This document shows, in pieces, positions 12,644 through 22,600 of a DNA stretch of 64,000 nt. The DNA is from Glandiceps talaboti. Taxonomy: Eukaryota > Hemichordata > Enteropneusta > Spengelidae. Numbering within the stretch: position 1 is the stretch's first letter; every line of letters starts with the position of its first letter. The translations under genes and the position numbers were made by a program. The notes under the pieces are model-generated. The model did not search any database. It was given only the letters and a program-made list of their open reading frames with translations, and was not told the origin of the DNA. The stretch is from NCBI RefSeq assembly GCF_964340395.1, contig NC_135564.1:17924431-17988430 (forward strand), written 5' to 3'.

Positions 12644-13980
12644 TATATCACTGTCTCTATGTCTGTTGTCTGTCTGTCTGTCTGTCTGTCTCTGTTCCTG
12701 GTATAGAAATCTTAAATATGAGATTAAATTCAAGATTCCATAATAGAAACTTTCCTTTTCTAAATCATATCATTTAGACATCTGTATCTGACGTGACAAG
12801 TGAGGCAGAGAAGAAGAGACAGAGTTTTAGTGCTGGTGCCGATGGTCGTCATCCATCATCCTCATCTTTTGAAGAAGATAGACTTCCTGAGTTAACCTCA
12901 TCAGAAAAATCTCAAAACAGTCCATTGAAACGTTGTAGGTGGTCAGCACCTGCTTATATGTATTCCTTGGCTGGTGGTATTAATGCATTGGCTAGTGGTA
13001 TTCCTGGTGAGTTTGATGATTTCTTTTAAATATTAAAGTGGCCAGGTCTGTGCTAGCTGTTGTGTTACATCAGTAGCTGTTATGACTTATACCACTCTCC
13101 CATAAAATCAACGCTTGTTTTGAGAATGTCAACAATTTGGGAATTACGATTTGAAAATGTATACTCAGTCATCTGATTACAACCATGACAATGTTATTCA
13201 AATGAAGTCATTATGTAAATGTACACCCAATAACCTGATAACAACCATGTCAATGTTATTCAAATGAAGTCATTATGTAAATGTACACCCAATAACCTGA
13301 TTACAACCGTGACAATGTTATTCAAATGAAGTCATTATGTAAATGTACACCCAATAACCTGATAACAACCATGTCAATGTTATTCAAATGAAGTCATTAT
13401 GTAAATGTACACCCAATAACCTGATAACGACCATGACAATATTATTCAAATGAAATTGTTATGCAAGTGAACACACAGCAGAGATGAACACAGGAGTTAA
13501 CACATGAAGCATGTGAAGTGTGCATGTGATAATTTATATGTAATTATGTAAATTTAAATGGCATGTTTGATAATGACTTTTGGGGATGTGGCTTACTGAA
13601 TCAGTTCTAACAGTTCTCAAGACAAACTAGATCTGGCCACTGAGGGCGCTCTTCCCCAATCATACTTCCATGAAAGTTGGTGAAAATAGTAATGATTATG
13701 AATATTTTGACTCCTATTTTAAGCATCACAGAACCTATGATATAGATGTGTGGTGTTGTGATATAGAAAGACCATAGAGTAAAGTGCTGTAAATTTTCTA
13801 ATAGGGTGTGTGCAATGGCTTATGTATGGTAAACTTATATTTTTTTGTTTACTAGGTATGGATAGTTATCTAATGACATCCACAATCCATCCACTGGAAA
13901 CCCTACACAATTCTCTCTCTGTGAAACAAGTCGAAGATTTTCTGGACAAGATGATGGTAGAAGAAAATCATTTTAGTTAA
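303..13980 (+). CDS. PPIP5K: Gene A: PPIP5K/VIP1-family inositol pyrophosphate kinase, 5' part outside the window
   Basis: Sixteen exons join in frame to 788 codons plus a stop: 303-464, 899-1020, 1513-1614, 2675-2761, 3666-3741, 4180-4378, 4731-4853, 5013-5134, 7973-8079, 8627-8693, 9489-9630, 10458-10681, 11023-11268, 12241-12474, 12778-13006, 13856-13980. All junctions are GT-AG and all phases agree. The family is cytosolic and makes 1-InsP7 and InsP8 from InsP6 and 5-InsP7; its second domain resembles histidine acid phosphatases and removes the beta-phosphate. Visible here are the end of the ATP-grasp domain ([35 protein letters not shown] with the metal-binding acidic residues) and the whole phosphatase-like domain from [12 protein letters not shown] to HVELHFSPG. 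The N-terminal kinase exons must lie to the left. The C-terminal tail is short compared with gene B. No frameshift or nonsense codon was found, so it looks functional. Family assignment is near certain; the orthologue number (1 or 2) cannot be given because the duplication may be lineage specific. Confidence 0.95.
465..898 (+). other. Gene A intron, nothing recognised
   Basis: Plain AT-rich intron between A1 and A2. The phrase caatcacaaag occurs twice (about 722 and 769); no gene or element is visible. Confidence 0.7.
899..1020 (+). CDS. PPIP5K: Gene A exon A2 (ATP-grasp metal site)
   Basis: Acceptor tgacag, donor gtatga; 122 nt. Encodes [20 protein letters not shown] followed by NGFSF. The Asp of CGFDLLR and the Asp and Asn of DVNG correspond to the Mg/ATP ligands known in human PPIP5K2, so this copy keeps the catalytic residues seen here. 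Confidence 0.95.
1044..1275 (+). repeat. Two-copy direct repeat in intron A2-A3
   Basis: The phrase taattctgttctgtaaatca and about 45 following bases occur at 1044-1110 and again at 1202-1275 with a few changes. It is an old local duplication. Confidence 0.65.
1513..1614 (+). CDS. PPIP5K: Gene A exon A3 (end of kinase domain)
   Basis: Acceptor tctag, donor gtaagt; 102 nt. Encodes [18 protein letters not shown] and the acidic linker [15 protein letters not shown] before the phosphatase-like domain. The split codons at both ends (GG|A and AT|G) match gene B. Confidence 0.94.
1953..2117 (+). repeat. Two-copy tandem duplication in intron A3-A4
   Basis: gcagaaacctgc...tggatggcaagga...gagaacac is repeated as gcagaaacctgcc...ggtggcaaggatgg...gagaacac, about 80 bp apart. 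Confidence 0.6.
2675..2761 (+). CDS. PPIP5K: Gene A exon A4 (RHG motif of phosphatase-like domain)
   Basis: Acceptor ctctag, donor gtaagc; 87 nt. Encodes [19 protein letters not shown], the RHGxRxP motif that holds the nucleophilic His in histidine acid phosphatases and is kept in PPIP5Ks. Confidence 0.95.
2977..3349. mobile_element. MITE with about 100-bp terminal inverted repeats
   Basis: The left arm starts tagtctctgttacccagact; the right arm ends in its near complement, gagtctgggtaactgagact, and the match continues inward for about 100 bp. Flanks 2969-2976 and 3350-3357 are both atttcagt, a probable 8-bp target duplication of the hAT type. There is no transposase, so it is non-autonomous. 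Confidence 0.8.
3666..3741 (+). CDS. PPIP5K: Gene A exon A5
   Basis: Acceptor tttacag, donor gtatga; 76 nt. Encodes [20 protein letters not shown] and PTELQ, matching the FF..FEK.DGYK.GK.KLKKP block of animal PPIP5Ks. Confidence 0.94.
4093..4116 (+). repeat. 24-nt copy of exon A6 in the preceding intron
   Basis: Identical over 24 nt to 4220-4243 inside exon A6 (gaaacactgaaagtgaaaca then gaga). It lies 64 nt upstream of the exon start and has no splice sites of its own. Confidence 0.85.
4180..4378 (+). CDS. PPIP5K: Gene A exon A6
   Basis: Acceptor tccacag, donor gtaaat; 199 nt. Encodes [14 protein letters not shown], an acidic charged stretch, then [21 protein letters not shown] 24-nt piece of this exon (4220-4243) is also present in the preceding intron at 4093-4116. 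Confidence 0.94.
4379..4730 (+). other. Gene A intron, nothing recognised
   Basis: T-rich intron between A6 and A7. The phrase tttcttagattt / tttctttgtaagtttcaat repeats loosely; no element is visible. Confidence 0.65.
4731..4853 (+). CDS. PPIP5K: Gene A exon A7
   Basis: Acceptor ctttcag, donor gtgaga; 123 nt. Encodes [20 protein letters not shown] and [18 protein letters not shown], a highly conserved part of the phosphatase-like domain. Confidence 0.95.
5013..5134 (+). CDS. PPIP5K: Gene A exon A8, next to the 36-fold donor array
   Basis: Acceptor ttttttag, donor gtaaga; 122 nt, ending AAFTK. Encodes [20 protein letters not shown] and [18 protein letters not shown]. It differs from gene B exon B13 at only three positions, all silent third-codon changes, far fewer than adjoining exon pairs. 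Its last bases and donor are copied 35 more times downstream. Confidence 0.95.
5135..7690 (+). repeat. 36-copy 71-bp tandem array carrying the 5' splice site
   Basis: The array is exactly 36 x 71 bp. Each unit begins with the donor gtaagatgatcaatatata and ends with the exon-like sequence gctgcatttactaag, so the last exon bases and donor of A8 recur at every period. The final unit is followed by tagaaa instead of a donor. Units are mostly over 95% identical, with local variant clusters (for example aaaactaaagaacc units near 6640-6720). No spacers and no reading frame. Confidence 0.97.
7691..7972 (+). other. Remainder of intron A8-A9
   Basis: Unique intron sequence after the array with a normal acceptor (ttttgcag). 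Confidence 0.6.
7973..8079 (+). CDS. PPIP5K: Gene A exon A9
   Basis: Acceptor ttttgcag, donor gtatga; 107 nt. Encodes [20 protein letters not shown] then [15 protein letters not shown]. It is two codons shorter than B14, an in-frame length difference in a variable loop. Confidence 0.93.
8478..8545 (+). repeat. (GTT)n microsatellite
   Basis: About 22 trinucleotide units with two GTC interruptions, in intron A9-A10. Confidence 0.95.
8627..8693 (+). CDS. PPIP5K: Gene A exon A10
   Basis: Acceptor aattcag, donor gtaagt; 67 nt, the same length as B15. Encodes [20 protein letters not shown] and EK, a charged helical stretch also present in vertebrate PPIP5Ks. Confidence 0.92.
8694..9488 (+). other. 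Gene A intron, no element recognised
   Basis: AT-rich intron with a short cctga iteration near 9354-9371. No gene, hairpin or element could be seen. Confidence 0.6.
9489..9630 (+). CDS. PPIP5K: Gene A exon A11
   Basis: Acceptor ttacag, donor gtaagt; 142 nt. Encodes [20 protein letters not shown] and the [20 protein letters not shown] helix. Confidence 0.93.
10010..10300. mobile_element. Degenerate relative of the long hairpin element at 59.3-59.9 kb
   Basis: gtcagtagtaattcatcaca, aagtttatat and gcggtggcgatgatagtaat match the centre and right arm of the element at 59309-59938 in the same order. The arms are decayed. Located in intron A11-A12. Confidence 0.6.
10458..10681 (+). CDS. PPIP5K: Gene A exon A12
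   Basis: Acceptor taacag, donor gtaaga; 224 nt. Encodes [19 protein letters not shown] and [17 protein letters not shown], both diagnostic of PPIP5Ks. Its 3' end and donor are duplicated once in the following intron, giving a second donor at 10833. Confidence 0.95.
10631..10936 (+). repeat. Two-copy duplication of the A12 exon end and donor
   Basis: 10631-10784 and 10787-10936 are about 85-90% identical, offset 156 bp. The unit holds the last 51 bases of A12, the donor and about 100 intron bases, so a second donor (cg|gtaagaaat) sits at 10833. Confidence 0.9.
11023..11268 (+). CDS. PPIP5K: Gene A exon A13
   Basis: Acceptor tttcag, donor gtaagt; 82 codons, phase 0. Encodes [27 protein letters not shown], and [20 protein letters not shown], matching the [11 protein letters not shown] block of the family. 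Confidence 0.95.
11459..11809. mobile_element. Putative MITE with about 20-bp inverted ends
   Basis: Left end attaaaggggcacaagctga; right end tcagcttgtgccacttaaat is close to its complement. About 351 bp, no coding capacity, in intron A13-A14. Confidence 0.55.
12241..12474 (+). CDS. PPIP5K: Gene A exon A14 (end of phosphatase-like domain)
   Basis: Acceptor tttacag, donor gtgagt; 78 codons. Encodes [28 protein letters not shown] and [11 protein letters not shown], then an acidic stretch that starts the disordered tail. Confidence 0.95.
12587..12692 (+). repeat. (TG)n then (TCTG)n microsatellites
   Basis: A TG run at 12587-12642 and TCTG units at about 12665-12691, in intron A14-A15. All reading frames across them are spurious. 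Confidence 0.95.
12778..13006 (+). CDS. PPIP5K: Gene A exon A15 (tail, diverged)
   Basis: Acceptor atttag, donor gtgagt; 229 nt, phase 0 in and 1 out. Encodes a Ser/Glu/Lys-rich segment followed by [20 protein letters not shown] and LASGIPG. No clear similarity to gene B exons B20/B21 beyond composition. The splice sites and open frame support it; the residues themselves give no function. Confidence 0.8.
13155..13460 (+). repeat. 62-bp minisatellite, about five copies
   Basis: Units of the form atgtacacccaataacctga ... caatgttattcaaatgaagt start at 13219, 13281, 13343 and 13405 with degenerate copies either side. Intron A15-A16. Confidence 0.9.
13856..13980 (+). CDS. PPIP5K: Gene A last coding exon A16
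   Basis: Acceptor actag, stop TAA at 13978-13980. Encodes [20 protein letters not shown] and [12 protein letters not shown], the conserved [17 protein letters not shown] motif near the C terminus of animal PPIP5Ks. The protein stops within about ten residues of the motif, whereas gene B continues for about 100. Confidence 0.92.
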
Positions 13981-15912
13981 TTAATGACAGCCAAAGACAA
14001 TGAAGGAAATCCACTATAATTAATACATAACACCTGATTCTGGATATTGATTAAAAAGCACTTCTAAAAAGAAAATCATTTCAAGAAAGTCACTAGTCTA
14101 GCTGCTAGACGCTTGACCCTTGGGTAATTCTGCTAACTTTTAAAGCCACCACAGGTCACACAGTGCCAAAGGTGTTGTCGAGGGCTTGCCCGAGTGGTGT
14201 GCCCCAAAGGTATGTCATTCTCTGCTTTTGATTGGACAACCTTCTGAGTGCAGATTTGAGGTCTTACTACTACCCTAGAAAGTTACAGAAAGATGCCAGT
14301 GTTGGAAAGCATGTTTTGAAAGTGATTTTAAACCATGTACGTAAATGGTCAAAGAACACTTTGGACAGGAAATGCTGCAGAAATGATTTGAAACCACTAA
14401 AGTAAAGATTGAAAGTCATTTAATATGCTAATGTATGATCCGGGAAATTTCAAGCTGTCACCAAAGATATGAATGCTGTTGCATGTTGTTGCTGTGCCAA
14501 TCTTATTGAAATATAAACCTTGAACATGTGCAGTCATTTGTGTTGTGTAGTCTACCATGTTGATAAGTCTCTGTGAATGATGTGAGACTTACTCAGGGAA
14601 ATCTTTATCATCCACCTTGTATGGATCTGCAATGTGTTATCCACTATTCTACAGACCAAACCTTGCCATGTAATTTATACCAAGCTCATATTGTAATTAT
14701 ACAGAAATAATAACAGTTTGTAACTTTAATTACTGTGTGAACTATTATATAACAATTTTGTTACTAAAGTGACTGCGTTGAATTGAAGTTAGCAAGTATT
14801 TAGTGAATTAGAGCAAATGATTCACCTGTTTGGAGGTTTTGAACTAATCTGATGTGGGTTTTGTGGCCTTTATGTAGTGGTAACTTCAATCTGTATAATC
14901 ACGTTAGTTGATGTGTTCTTGAAGATCTTTGCTTTGAACCATATTACATTTCTAAAGTGATGTAGTCTCAGTTTAACCAAGCCACATACATAATCAAATG
15001 CCAGTAAAACGAGTCTTGAAGAATGGAATCAAAATGTCTCTGTGCCAAGATGGCCAAACACTAAGGATGCAATGAATTCTGGGAAATATATCACCACACC
15101 AAAAATAAACAAAAAAAACAAAAAAACTGGTGAAGAAATACACATTAAAATTGTAGTACACCCCTGAAAATGCTGATGAGATGTCAGTGAAAATCTGGGA
15201 TTTGCTTCCAAAAATTTGTTTTTTGACTGAGTAGAAATGTTCATGTGATACTATGAACCCAGACTTCATGAACATTCATTCTCATATGTGAGAATGTATT
15301 TAGATATTATTCCCCAGTTTTTTCTTTGTTCAGTCAAAAATACGAGTGAACTAAGGGACCCTTGTCTCACTACGAGTTGCTAGACAAGTAGTGACAACCA
15401 TTATGTCATGAGTATTTTCTGGCAGAAAGAAGAAAAATATGACGAATAATATAATTATACCATCGCCAGTAATATATTGTAAAAAATATGGGAAGGTACT
15501 GGCAATTTTGAGTGTTTTTGACTCTTATTTTGAACACAGCAGAACCAATGATGTAGATGGTTGTTGTTGTGACTGAGATGGGCATTGTCGTGATGTAGAA
15601 CGACAAGAGTATATATTCCATATTTTTTGTTGAACCTGGCTTGTGCATAGTATAATTATAATTGTATCAACTGTAGTGTTCAAGGTGGAGACATAAACAC
15701 GCAGTTTTCTCTCAATCAAATCATTAATTTTGTCTGGTTTCAGCCATTTTATTCAGATACATTACTCCTGGGGCTGGCAGTAGCTAAGCCTAGAGACTTA
15801 GCTATCTGGCTAGACATACTGGCTTAACAGAATTCTGGCAAGCTAAATTTTTAAGTCAGATAGCCAAGTCAGGGCTAGGCTGGCAATTGAGAGCATTCAT
15901 TAAATGGCTAGA
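13981..15912. other. Gene A 3' region and intergenic DNA
   Basis: Follows the gene A stop. A clear AATAAA signal could not be assigned. A phrase at 13708-13790 (in the last intron) recurs in altered form at 15508-15615 (ttgactc..ttttgaacacagcagaacc), a dispersed repeat. No gene was found on either strand. Confidence 0.55.
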
Positions 15913-16169
15913 CAATAGGCCATTCCAGACTGCAAACAGGAAATTGAAAATACAGCGCCCTCGCTCAAATTGGGGGTATCATTATCTCATGCTTTGTCCC
16001 TTGGTATTCTGTAGAAGTGTAAATCAGGGATGTTTTTCGCATTGTTCAGAGATCTAGGAAAGCAGCAGTGCTCTATGATTAACCAAGTAACCTATACCAT
16101 GTATACCCCCAAGGTACACACAGACAGGAAGTAGAGCGCCACCATGGCAAATTTTGGAAAGGCCTATTG
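15913..16169. mobile_element. Putative short MITE
   Basis: Ends caataggccattcc and ggaaaggcctattg are near-perfect complements 257 bp apart. No target duplication is obvious, so confidence is modest. Confidence 0.45.
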
Positions 16170-16550
16170 AAACAGACAGCAGTGCTTCAAATCATGTCCC
16201 CTCCAACTTTTAGAAGATTTTAGTATTATATCAAATAAACGACAAGTTACAACTCAGTGAAAATTAATAAAATAGTTCATTGAATTATTAATTACTGTAT
16301 AGTAAGCTGGAAATTTAAGAATTATGTATCCTGAATTTTTACTCATGAATAATGTATAAACTGATTTATGTTAAGTTATAGATATTTTGTAATTATAACA
16401 TTCATTTTTATAAGCAATCATGTTCAAAATTAATAAATGAGAAAGCTGAGTCTGTAAAATACAACAGCGATAGCTTTGTTTACTTATCTCCAAGTTGAGG
16501 AGTCTTTGGTCTATTCATATGAGATCTGCTTGCACCTAAGGAGTCTTTGG

Positions 16551-16551
<1 letters not shown>

Positions 16552-16622
<71 letters not shown>
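16552..16622 (+). repeat. (CA)n microsatellite
   Basis: About 35 CA units in the intergenic region. Confidence 0.95.
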
Positions 16623-16623
<1 letters not shown>

Positions 16624-17949
16624 ATGTACTCCAGAGCATGGCAGTAACTGCTCGCGAACTCACTAAACCCTCACATCCAGAGGAACTTGGAAATGGACCT
16701 GGACAGGTACACATTTTTCAAACATCTTTCCTTCCACAAATTTGTGCACAAAGGTAAAGCAAATGTGAGCAACTATTGTGAAAATATAACAAAACCTCCA
16801 GACTTCAGACACGTAATGTCTTTCTACCCACAGTCCCCCTATCACCATTCTGGAAACAGATTAGAGTGAAATGATGATAATTGGTCCCAGAGAATTCATG
16901 TAATTGTAACGTGACTGCTTACATCAGTCACCATTTTCAATATGTTCTGAGTGCTCTTCCAGTTTTCAATCAGTTTTCTTACTTTCTGACTGATCTGTGG
17001 TAACATCAAGAATAACTCAAAGACAGTCGAATGGAATTCAGTCGTTAACTTTGTGTGCAATTTAGAATGCCAAGAAATATAACAAATAACAGAAATATAT
17101 TTCTTGGACAAATGCTTCTTCCAGAATGTATACAAATGTAAATAAATCACTGCAAAAATGCAAGTTCTGTCACATGACTAGTATTTTATGAGTTGTTGCT
17201 TGTTGTTCACTTTGTTGTCAAGTGATACTGTAGATAACATGGGTGCTTCTGAAACAGTAAGTTTATAAAAAAAATAATTGCAATAAAGTAAACTAATCAA
17301 AATTGTTGAGTTCTGACTGTTGTGAGTTTTTGAGAGATTGAATACCGGGCAAGTGGTAAATATGTTACTGCAAATGCAAGCTGAAAATATTTATAATCTG
17401 AAAGTGAGTATTATGTTACATATTGTTACCTTAGTCAATGTTCGCCAATATGTGTTTCTTCAATATTACTGTCCATACTGTCCATAAGTACAGACTTTCA
17501 GTACATCCCAAAACGTCTGCTTCTCATAATACCTAGATAGTGTATGTCATGTCACTTTGTCCTCACCAACCTGCTCTGAAGGGATTGTGAGGGTGCACCG
17601 TCATGGCGTATAACTTATCTTGACATAGAACATTGCCATGTTTCCTTTAACGTAGTATGGTATTGCGTTTAGCCAAGCCATCGAGTTAGTGCCCCCTTTC
17701 CCCATCAAATAATAATAAATTTTCACTCTTTTTGTGACCATGGCTTGCTTGTATCTGTGGAGATACAGTTGTAAAAATATATTCATTTTAATATTTTCCT
17801 CTTGAAAAAAAAAGTTTTTAAAAAAATGTTTCACAAAAATATGAAAATAATACCAGTCCATTAAGTCTACAATCTAGTCTATAAACATATGTCTATGGGT
17901 CTATGGCAAATCTTTGTATAATCTTTGTATACCCTTTCTCATGGGCTCC
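16623..17949. other. Intergenic DNA upstream of gene B
   Basis: No gene seen. A copy of the short hairpin family lies at about 17540-17612 (gtcctcacc...gtgagggtgcaccgtcatgg). Confidence 0.5.
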
Positions 17950-18280
17950 GGATAGGCTGTTCACTTTGTATTTATTTCTGCTAACATAGAGAGGGCGCTG
18001 TTCGTCAGTCTGTCGAGATCGATCCACGAGACTTTGGATTTTGTCACTTTAAAATTACACAAGCAAAATATCTTTGGAACAGAAACCGTCCAAAGCTATT
18101 TAATATGGTATTGTGGTATGTATAATCGAAATCAATGAAATGTGGAGGAGATTTGTATCTTTCGATAATTTTTGCTTGACGAGATTTGGCGAGAAGAAAC
18201 AAAATGGCGGTCGTCTGTTGCCGGTACATTTGTACATTGTCGACGAAATTTTTGTTCCATTGAACACACCTCGACAGTCA
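17950..18280 (+). promoter_or_regulatory. Probable promoter and non-coding first exon of gene B
   Basis: This stretch is richer in CpG (cgagatcgatccacgag, tcgacagtca) than the surrounding DNA and ends in a strong donor, cagtca|gtaagtatt, at 18281. A good acceptor (attgcag) follows at 19484-19485, just before the coding start. The start of transcription, any TATA box and the exact exon limits are not visible; this is inference from position and the splice site. Confidence 0.4.
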
Positions 18281-18709
18281 GTAAGTATTTTCACATTTTA
18301 ATGTAAGTGGGAGTATTGTCTATAGAAAATACTTAAAATATTTATATCCAGTGTCAATTTCTTACCAATTGTGACTAGAGTCTGAGTATGTAGACGTGTG
18401 TCGCGAACCAAGTTCAATCATTCAATTTCATGTGTAAATCGTGACACTTCGTCATCGAAATGAGTTTCACCACATGAATATTCTAACCTTTGTGTGTAGT
18501 TGATATATTTGAAGATATTCCGGGAAGTGTAGCCATGCTTACTGACTGAATGAATGACAATTTCTAACTGTAATATCCGGTAACGATTCCGACTACACTT
18601 TCTTTGTTTATCATTTATGTTTCTGCGTGTTGGTCAGTGAAAAAGACTCTTAGTTTCAAATGTGGCACTGGAATGGTATTCTTGAAAACGATGTTAATTA
18701 ACGGAAAGA

Positions 18710-18960
18710 GTTCCTTTTGTACATCGACAAAGGACGATCGCACAAGTGACAATGTCACACAGGCTCAATAAAGCGAATTCGAGGGTGTCTGGCGTCAATG
18801 CGATTGCTGAACTTCATTTTCACACACTTCACCAAATTTCGAAAACTTTCACACGACTTCAATGATAACTGCTTCAGTATTCTATTGACTACATAAAAAA
18901 TTGATAATAAGTTGATAAAATTTACTTCTAATGTGAGATACGGTGCTACGTTTCCAGTAT
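18710..18960. repeat. Dispersed repeat, copy 1 (intron between leader and B1)
   Basis: Shares ggcgtcaatgcgattgctga and acttcattttcacac plus flanking order with about 39465-39720; the first part (acaatgtcacacaggctcaa) also resembles 56640-56690. Probably an old transposon fragment. Confidence 0.65.
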
Positions 18961-19485
18961 TGTGATGTGTTTACCATCGTCTCAGTAAACAGGTTCATAA
19001 CTAATGTACATAAAGTTGGAACTTCCTGTTTACCATCATGTTTTTCAGTTTTTGGTCATTGCATCGATCGTCGTCATAGTTTACAACATATATAAACGTG
19101 TCGATGTCGCACTTGTAAACGCTCATTTATATTCCTTTGTTGAGCTTGTACGACATTGTGCAATGGTCCCTATCAGTATCATCAGACTGTGTAACCCTAG
19201 TAAACCTAAAGTCAATTTCAATACTTTCTGTTCATTTTCTGAATAAGATTTTGATAAATGAAATATTGTAAAACTTCACCTTGGGGATACAAGAACAGCT
19301 CTTTAATACCCAAGTGACACACTCTCACACAACACTTTTGTATTAATTAATTTATTAAATTCAATGTGTATCCCTTTTTGGATACTCTGTACAATTATTT
19401 GGAAATAACGGTTTTCAAAGAGTTGGGTAGGCTGGACAAAATGAAAAAAATGATAACAGTGTTTTATTTTCTAATTTGATTGCAG

Positions 19486-19570
19486 GTGGTAAAACCAGCA
19501 TGACAACTTAATTTAACTTCATACATTAATCCACAAATTAGAGGACCAAAACAGGAACCAAGAGACCATT
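19486..19570 (+). other. Gene B 5' untranslated part of the first coding exon
   Basis: It lies between the acceptor attgcag and the start ATG at 19571. It holds a four-codon upstream reading frame (ATG at 19500, TAA ending 19511), which could lower translation of the main frame. Confidence 0.55.
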
Positions 19571-19630
19571 ATGACTGAGTACAGTATACCAACCTTCTCA
19601 ATAGGAGATGAAATTCTTCAGGTTGTTCAA
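19571..19630 (+). CDS. PPIP5K: Gene B coding exon B1 (start)
   Basis: ATG at 19571 gives [20 protein letters not shown], then donor gtaagt. It joins in phase 0 to the next exon, which is open from its first base. N termini of this family vary, so similarity does not prove the start; the in-frame ATG at 27406 is the alternative. Confidence 0.75.
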
Positions 19631-22600
19631 GTAAGTCAGTGTATCCCTTTTATATGCTTCAGTTAACCTCTCATTGTCCAAAAGGATTCCTTTAAGCTCT
19701 ATATTTGTTTCTGACAGTTAGTGTTTTCCCTAAATTTTTTATGAATGTCCCAGTAGCTGTAACTATTAGCTGTTGTGTGTTGAATTTCGCTATAAAACTA
19801 GTGCTGGAAACAGTTGAATTCTTGTCATTAGCTGAAATGTCTATTTATTAATGATTGCACAGCCAAATATTTCCCTTGTCTGTGATTGTTTATTGTACTG
19901 TCAATGTGTACACTGGTTTGAGGTACATACTACTAGGGAAAACAGTGGTTAATCACTGACCTGATTACTTGTTTATCAACAAAATGATAATTTGTGAGAT
20001 GTTGACAGGGTTGATCACTAGGTGATTATACATACCTCAGTGAACACAATGATATAAATTAGTTGAAAATTGACAAAAAATGCTATGTATTGTGAGGGCT
20101 TACGAGTTCAGAAGTGGGCCAGTGACTTGTAAAATTTTCTTGATTGAACTATAGAGGGCAGTCTAACTGACCTGAAAATATGGAACATGTACAACGTTGT
20201 AAATTACTAATGTCAAACTTGGGAATGTCCATACTTTATATGGTGAATGCTCCTGTTCAAGCATCTTGGATAACCTTTTACACCATGCTATTATACCAGT
20301 ATCTTTCATCTGGAGCCAGTCTAAGTTTATGATACTGTCTATAGGTGACACTGACAGGTTGTTGACTAGAAACTCAGTTAGGTGAAGTGGACTGATAACA
20401 TTGCAGTATACATGTCTTCTGTATTACCAATTTATCTTGGATAAAAATTAAAAGAGAAAGATTGACAGGTTATTGACAGCTGTGCAGTGTACATTGTCAT
20501 CAATAAAAGCATAGACCCTGTGGAGGGTCTATGATAAAAGTAATATATTATAGATAAAGAATGATTGACAGCTACTGTAATTGACAGCATTTCAGTTTAT
20601 ACCTTAGTCAATTCTACAATTACAAATCATTTATAGATAAAGGAAGATTGACAACTACTTAGTTGTAGATAAAGGGAAAGATTGACGGGTATTATAGATA
20701 AAGTTAGACTGAGTAAAGAATAAGCTTGACACAGTGATAGGACTAAGGTTATTAATTATATGGATAAAAAAAAGACAAAAAAACAAACAACAGATGTCTT
20801 CAAGCGATTGCATGATTTCCTATCGTCTCTATCTGCTCTGAGTCTCACTTCATGTTTGATGTGCTATGAAGCAAAAGGTTTGTTCCTACTACATGTAAAA
20901 GTGTGAAAAAAGAAGAACACTTTGATATGGTTGCTATGGTAACCAAATATTTATTCTTAATACATGTATTAATCACTTGTCTTTTGAAAATTCTGATACA
21001 TGACGATGTAACAACTTTAATTACACAGTGACATATTGTACAATGTGCATGTACGTGACTCGTCATGTACATGGCAGAGAGTGCATTCTTTTATATACAA
21101 AAAGTGAATAAATAGTTACATAACATGTGCTGTTTGTTTGTTTTTTGTTTGTTTATTTGTGTGTTTTGTCTAGCTAGAGTCTTTCAGTTGCAATGCCAAA
21201 TGTGGTACATGTATATTATCATAATTATGTAACTATAAATAATAAAAGTTTAAAAGTTTAATTGTCCACTAAAATTCTTCTTTGATTACCCTATGCATAG
21301 ACTCAATGTGTTTTAATTAGATGTTTGAAAACAAAGAAACAGAAACGAACAGATAAAAGAAAGTATGTATACACACAAATTCAATTTGTGGACTAAAAAC
21401 AGTAAAATAACCATAGTCATTTACAGTACATTGTTAAGTTGTATGCAAGTAGCCAAAATCTATCTAAATACTGTACCTCAGGTATTTCACTGGGTTGTCA
21501 TCCATAGTAAAGAAAAAATTGTAGTACTAAGAACTAAGCATGGAAATCTATGCAGTTTTTTATGATATTTCCCCCTCTATTACTTGCACTGAGTTGGTAT
21601 ATGCATGTAAAAACTGGGAAAATACATATAACCCAGTTAGACATGTTGGAGCTCATCACTTTGATTTTATAATACCTGGCAGTAGTCCTGAAAGCCCAAC
21701 TAAATATTAAGTACTGTCACATTAAATAACTTTTGATTTATAGTTAGTATTAATAGAATTAAAGTTAAGAATCTGAATAGAGGCATAGATGTAACATGTG
21801 TTGTAGAACTAAGCTGTATGTTAACCTCTTGAGCTGAGTGTACCATAATAACCTAGCACTCTGAGAGTGTCACCGTGCTTGCAGGTCATACTGTCAAACA
21901 GAACATTCAACTAAAGGGGTAAAAAAACAAAGACATGCAGAACAGGATGATTTATCGGTGTAGACTTGTGAATACATGACAATGAAATATTTGAATAGAA
22001 TAGGTGGGTAATTTGTAACATATAAAAGAGATAAGGAAGACAAAAGCTGTGCCAAATTGTTATGTTGATGACCTCAGTGAGAGGCAGAGCCAATCACTGG
22101 TTGGTTTGTCGGAAAACAATCTATCATTTTATTTTGAATAGGCTTACATACATGTACATGTACATGCAGATAGGCATAACAAGCAGACCAGCATTGTATA
22201 TTGTGATACAAACACTAAGGTACATGTAGCGACTGTCTCTCCTCCAATCTCGGAATGTTTAGGCATACTAGGTTAGAAAAATTTCTTTCCAAATCCAAGA
22301 AGAAGAAGAAGAAAAGGAAGCAATTGCCTTGTGTAAGTAAAGCTGTACAGATACATGTATACGGTATACCATGTTTTTGTTGAGGGTAGTGAAACATAAA
22401 AATGTGTCCAAGTATCAGGAACAAACTATTAGTATTACCTCTATTCTAGTACCTGAATCAAAATATATCAAACATAATACCAGTGATTTTATTGAGTAGT
22501 GTCTAAAAGTAGCATCAGATGTAAGATTGATTTATGCCGGACTTTCAACCACTTGCAAATTCCTGTCTTTACACAGCTATTCACTGACGGATAAAACATG

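Noticed and set aside
12488-12777. Cys/Val- and His/Thr-rich small frames
   Set aside because: Products of the TG and TCTG microsatellites; the same applies to those at 16476-16757, 32208-32700, 51751-51958 and 56042-56468.
18113-18301. Coding first exon for gene B
   Set aside because: The 62-codon frame has no family similarity and runs past the donor at 18281; the region is better read as a non-coding leader.
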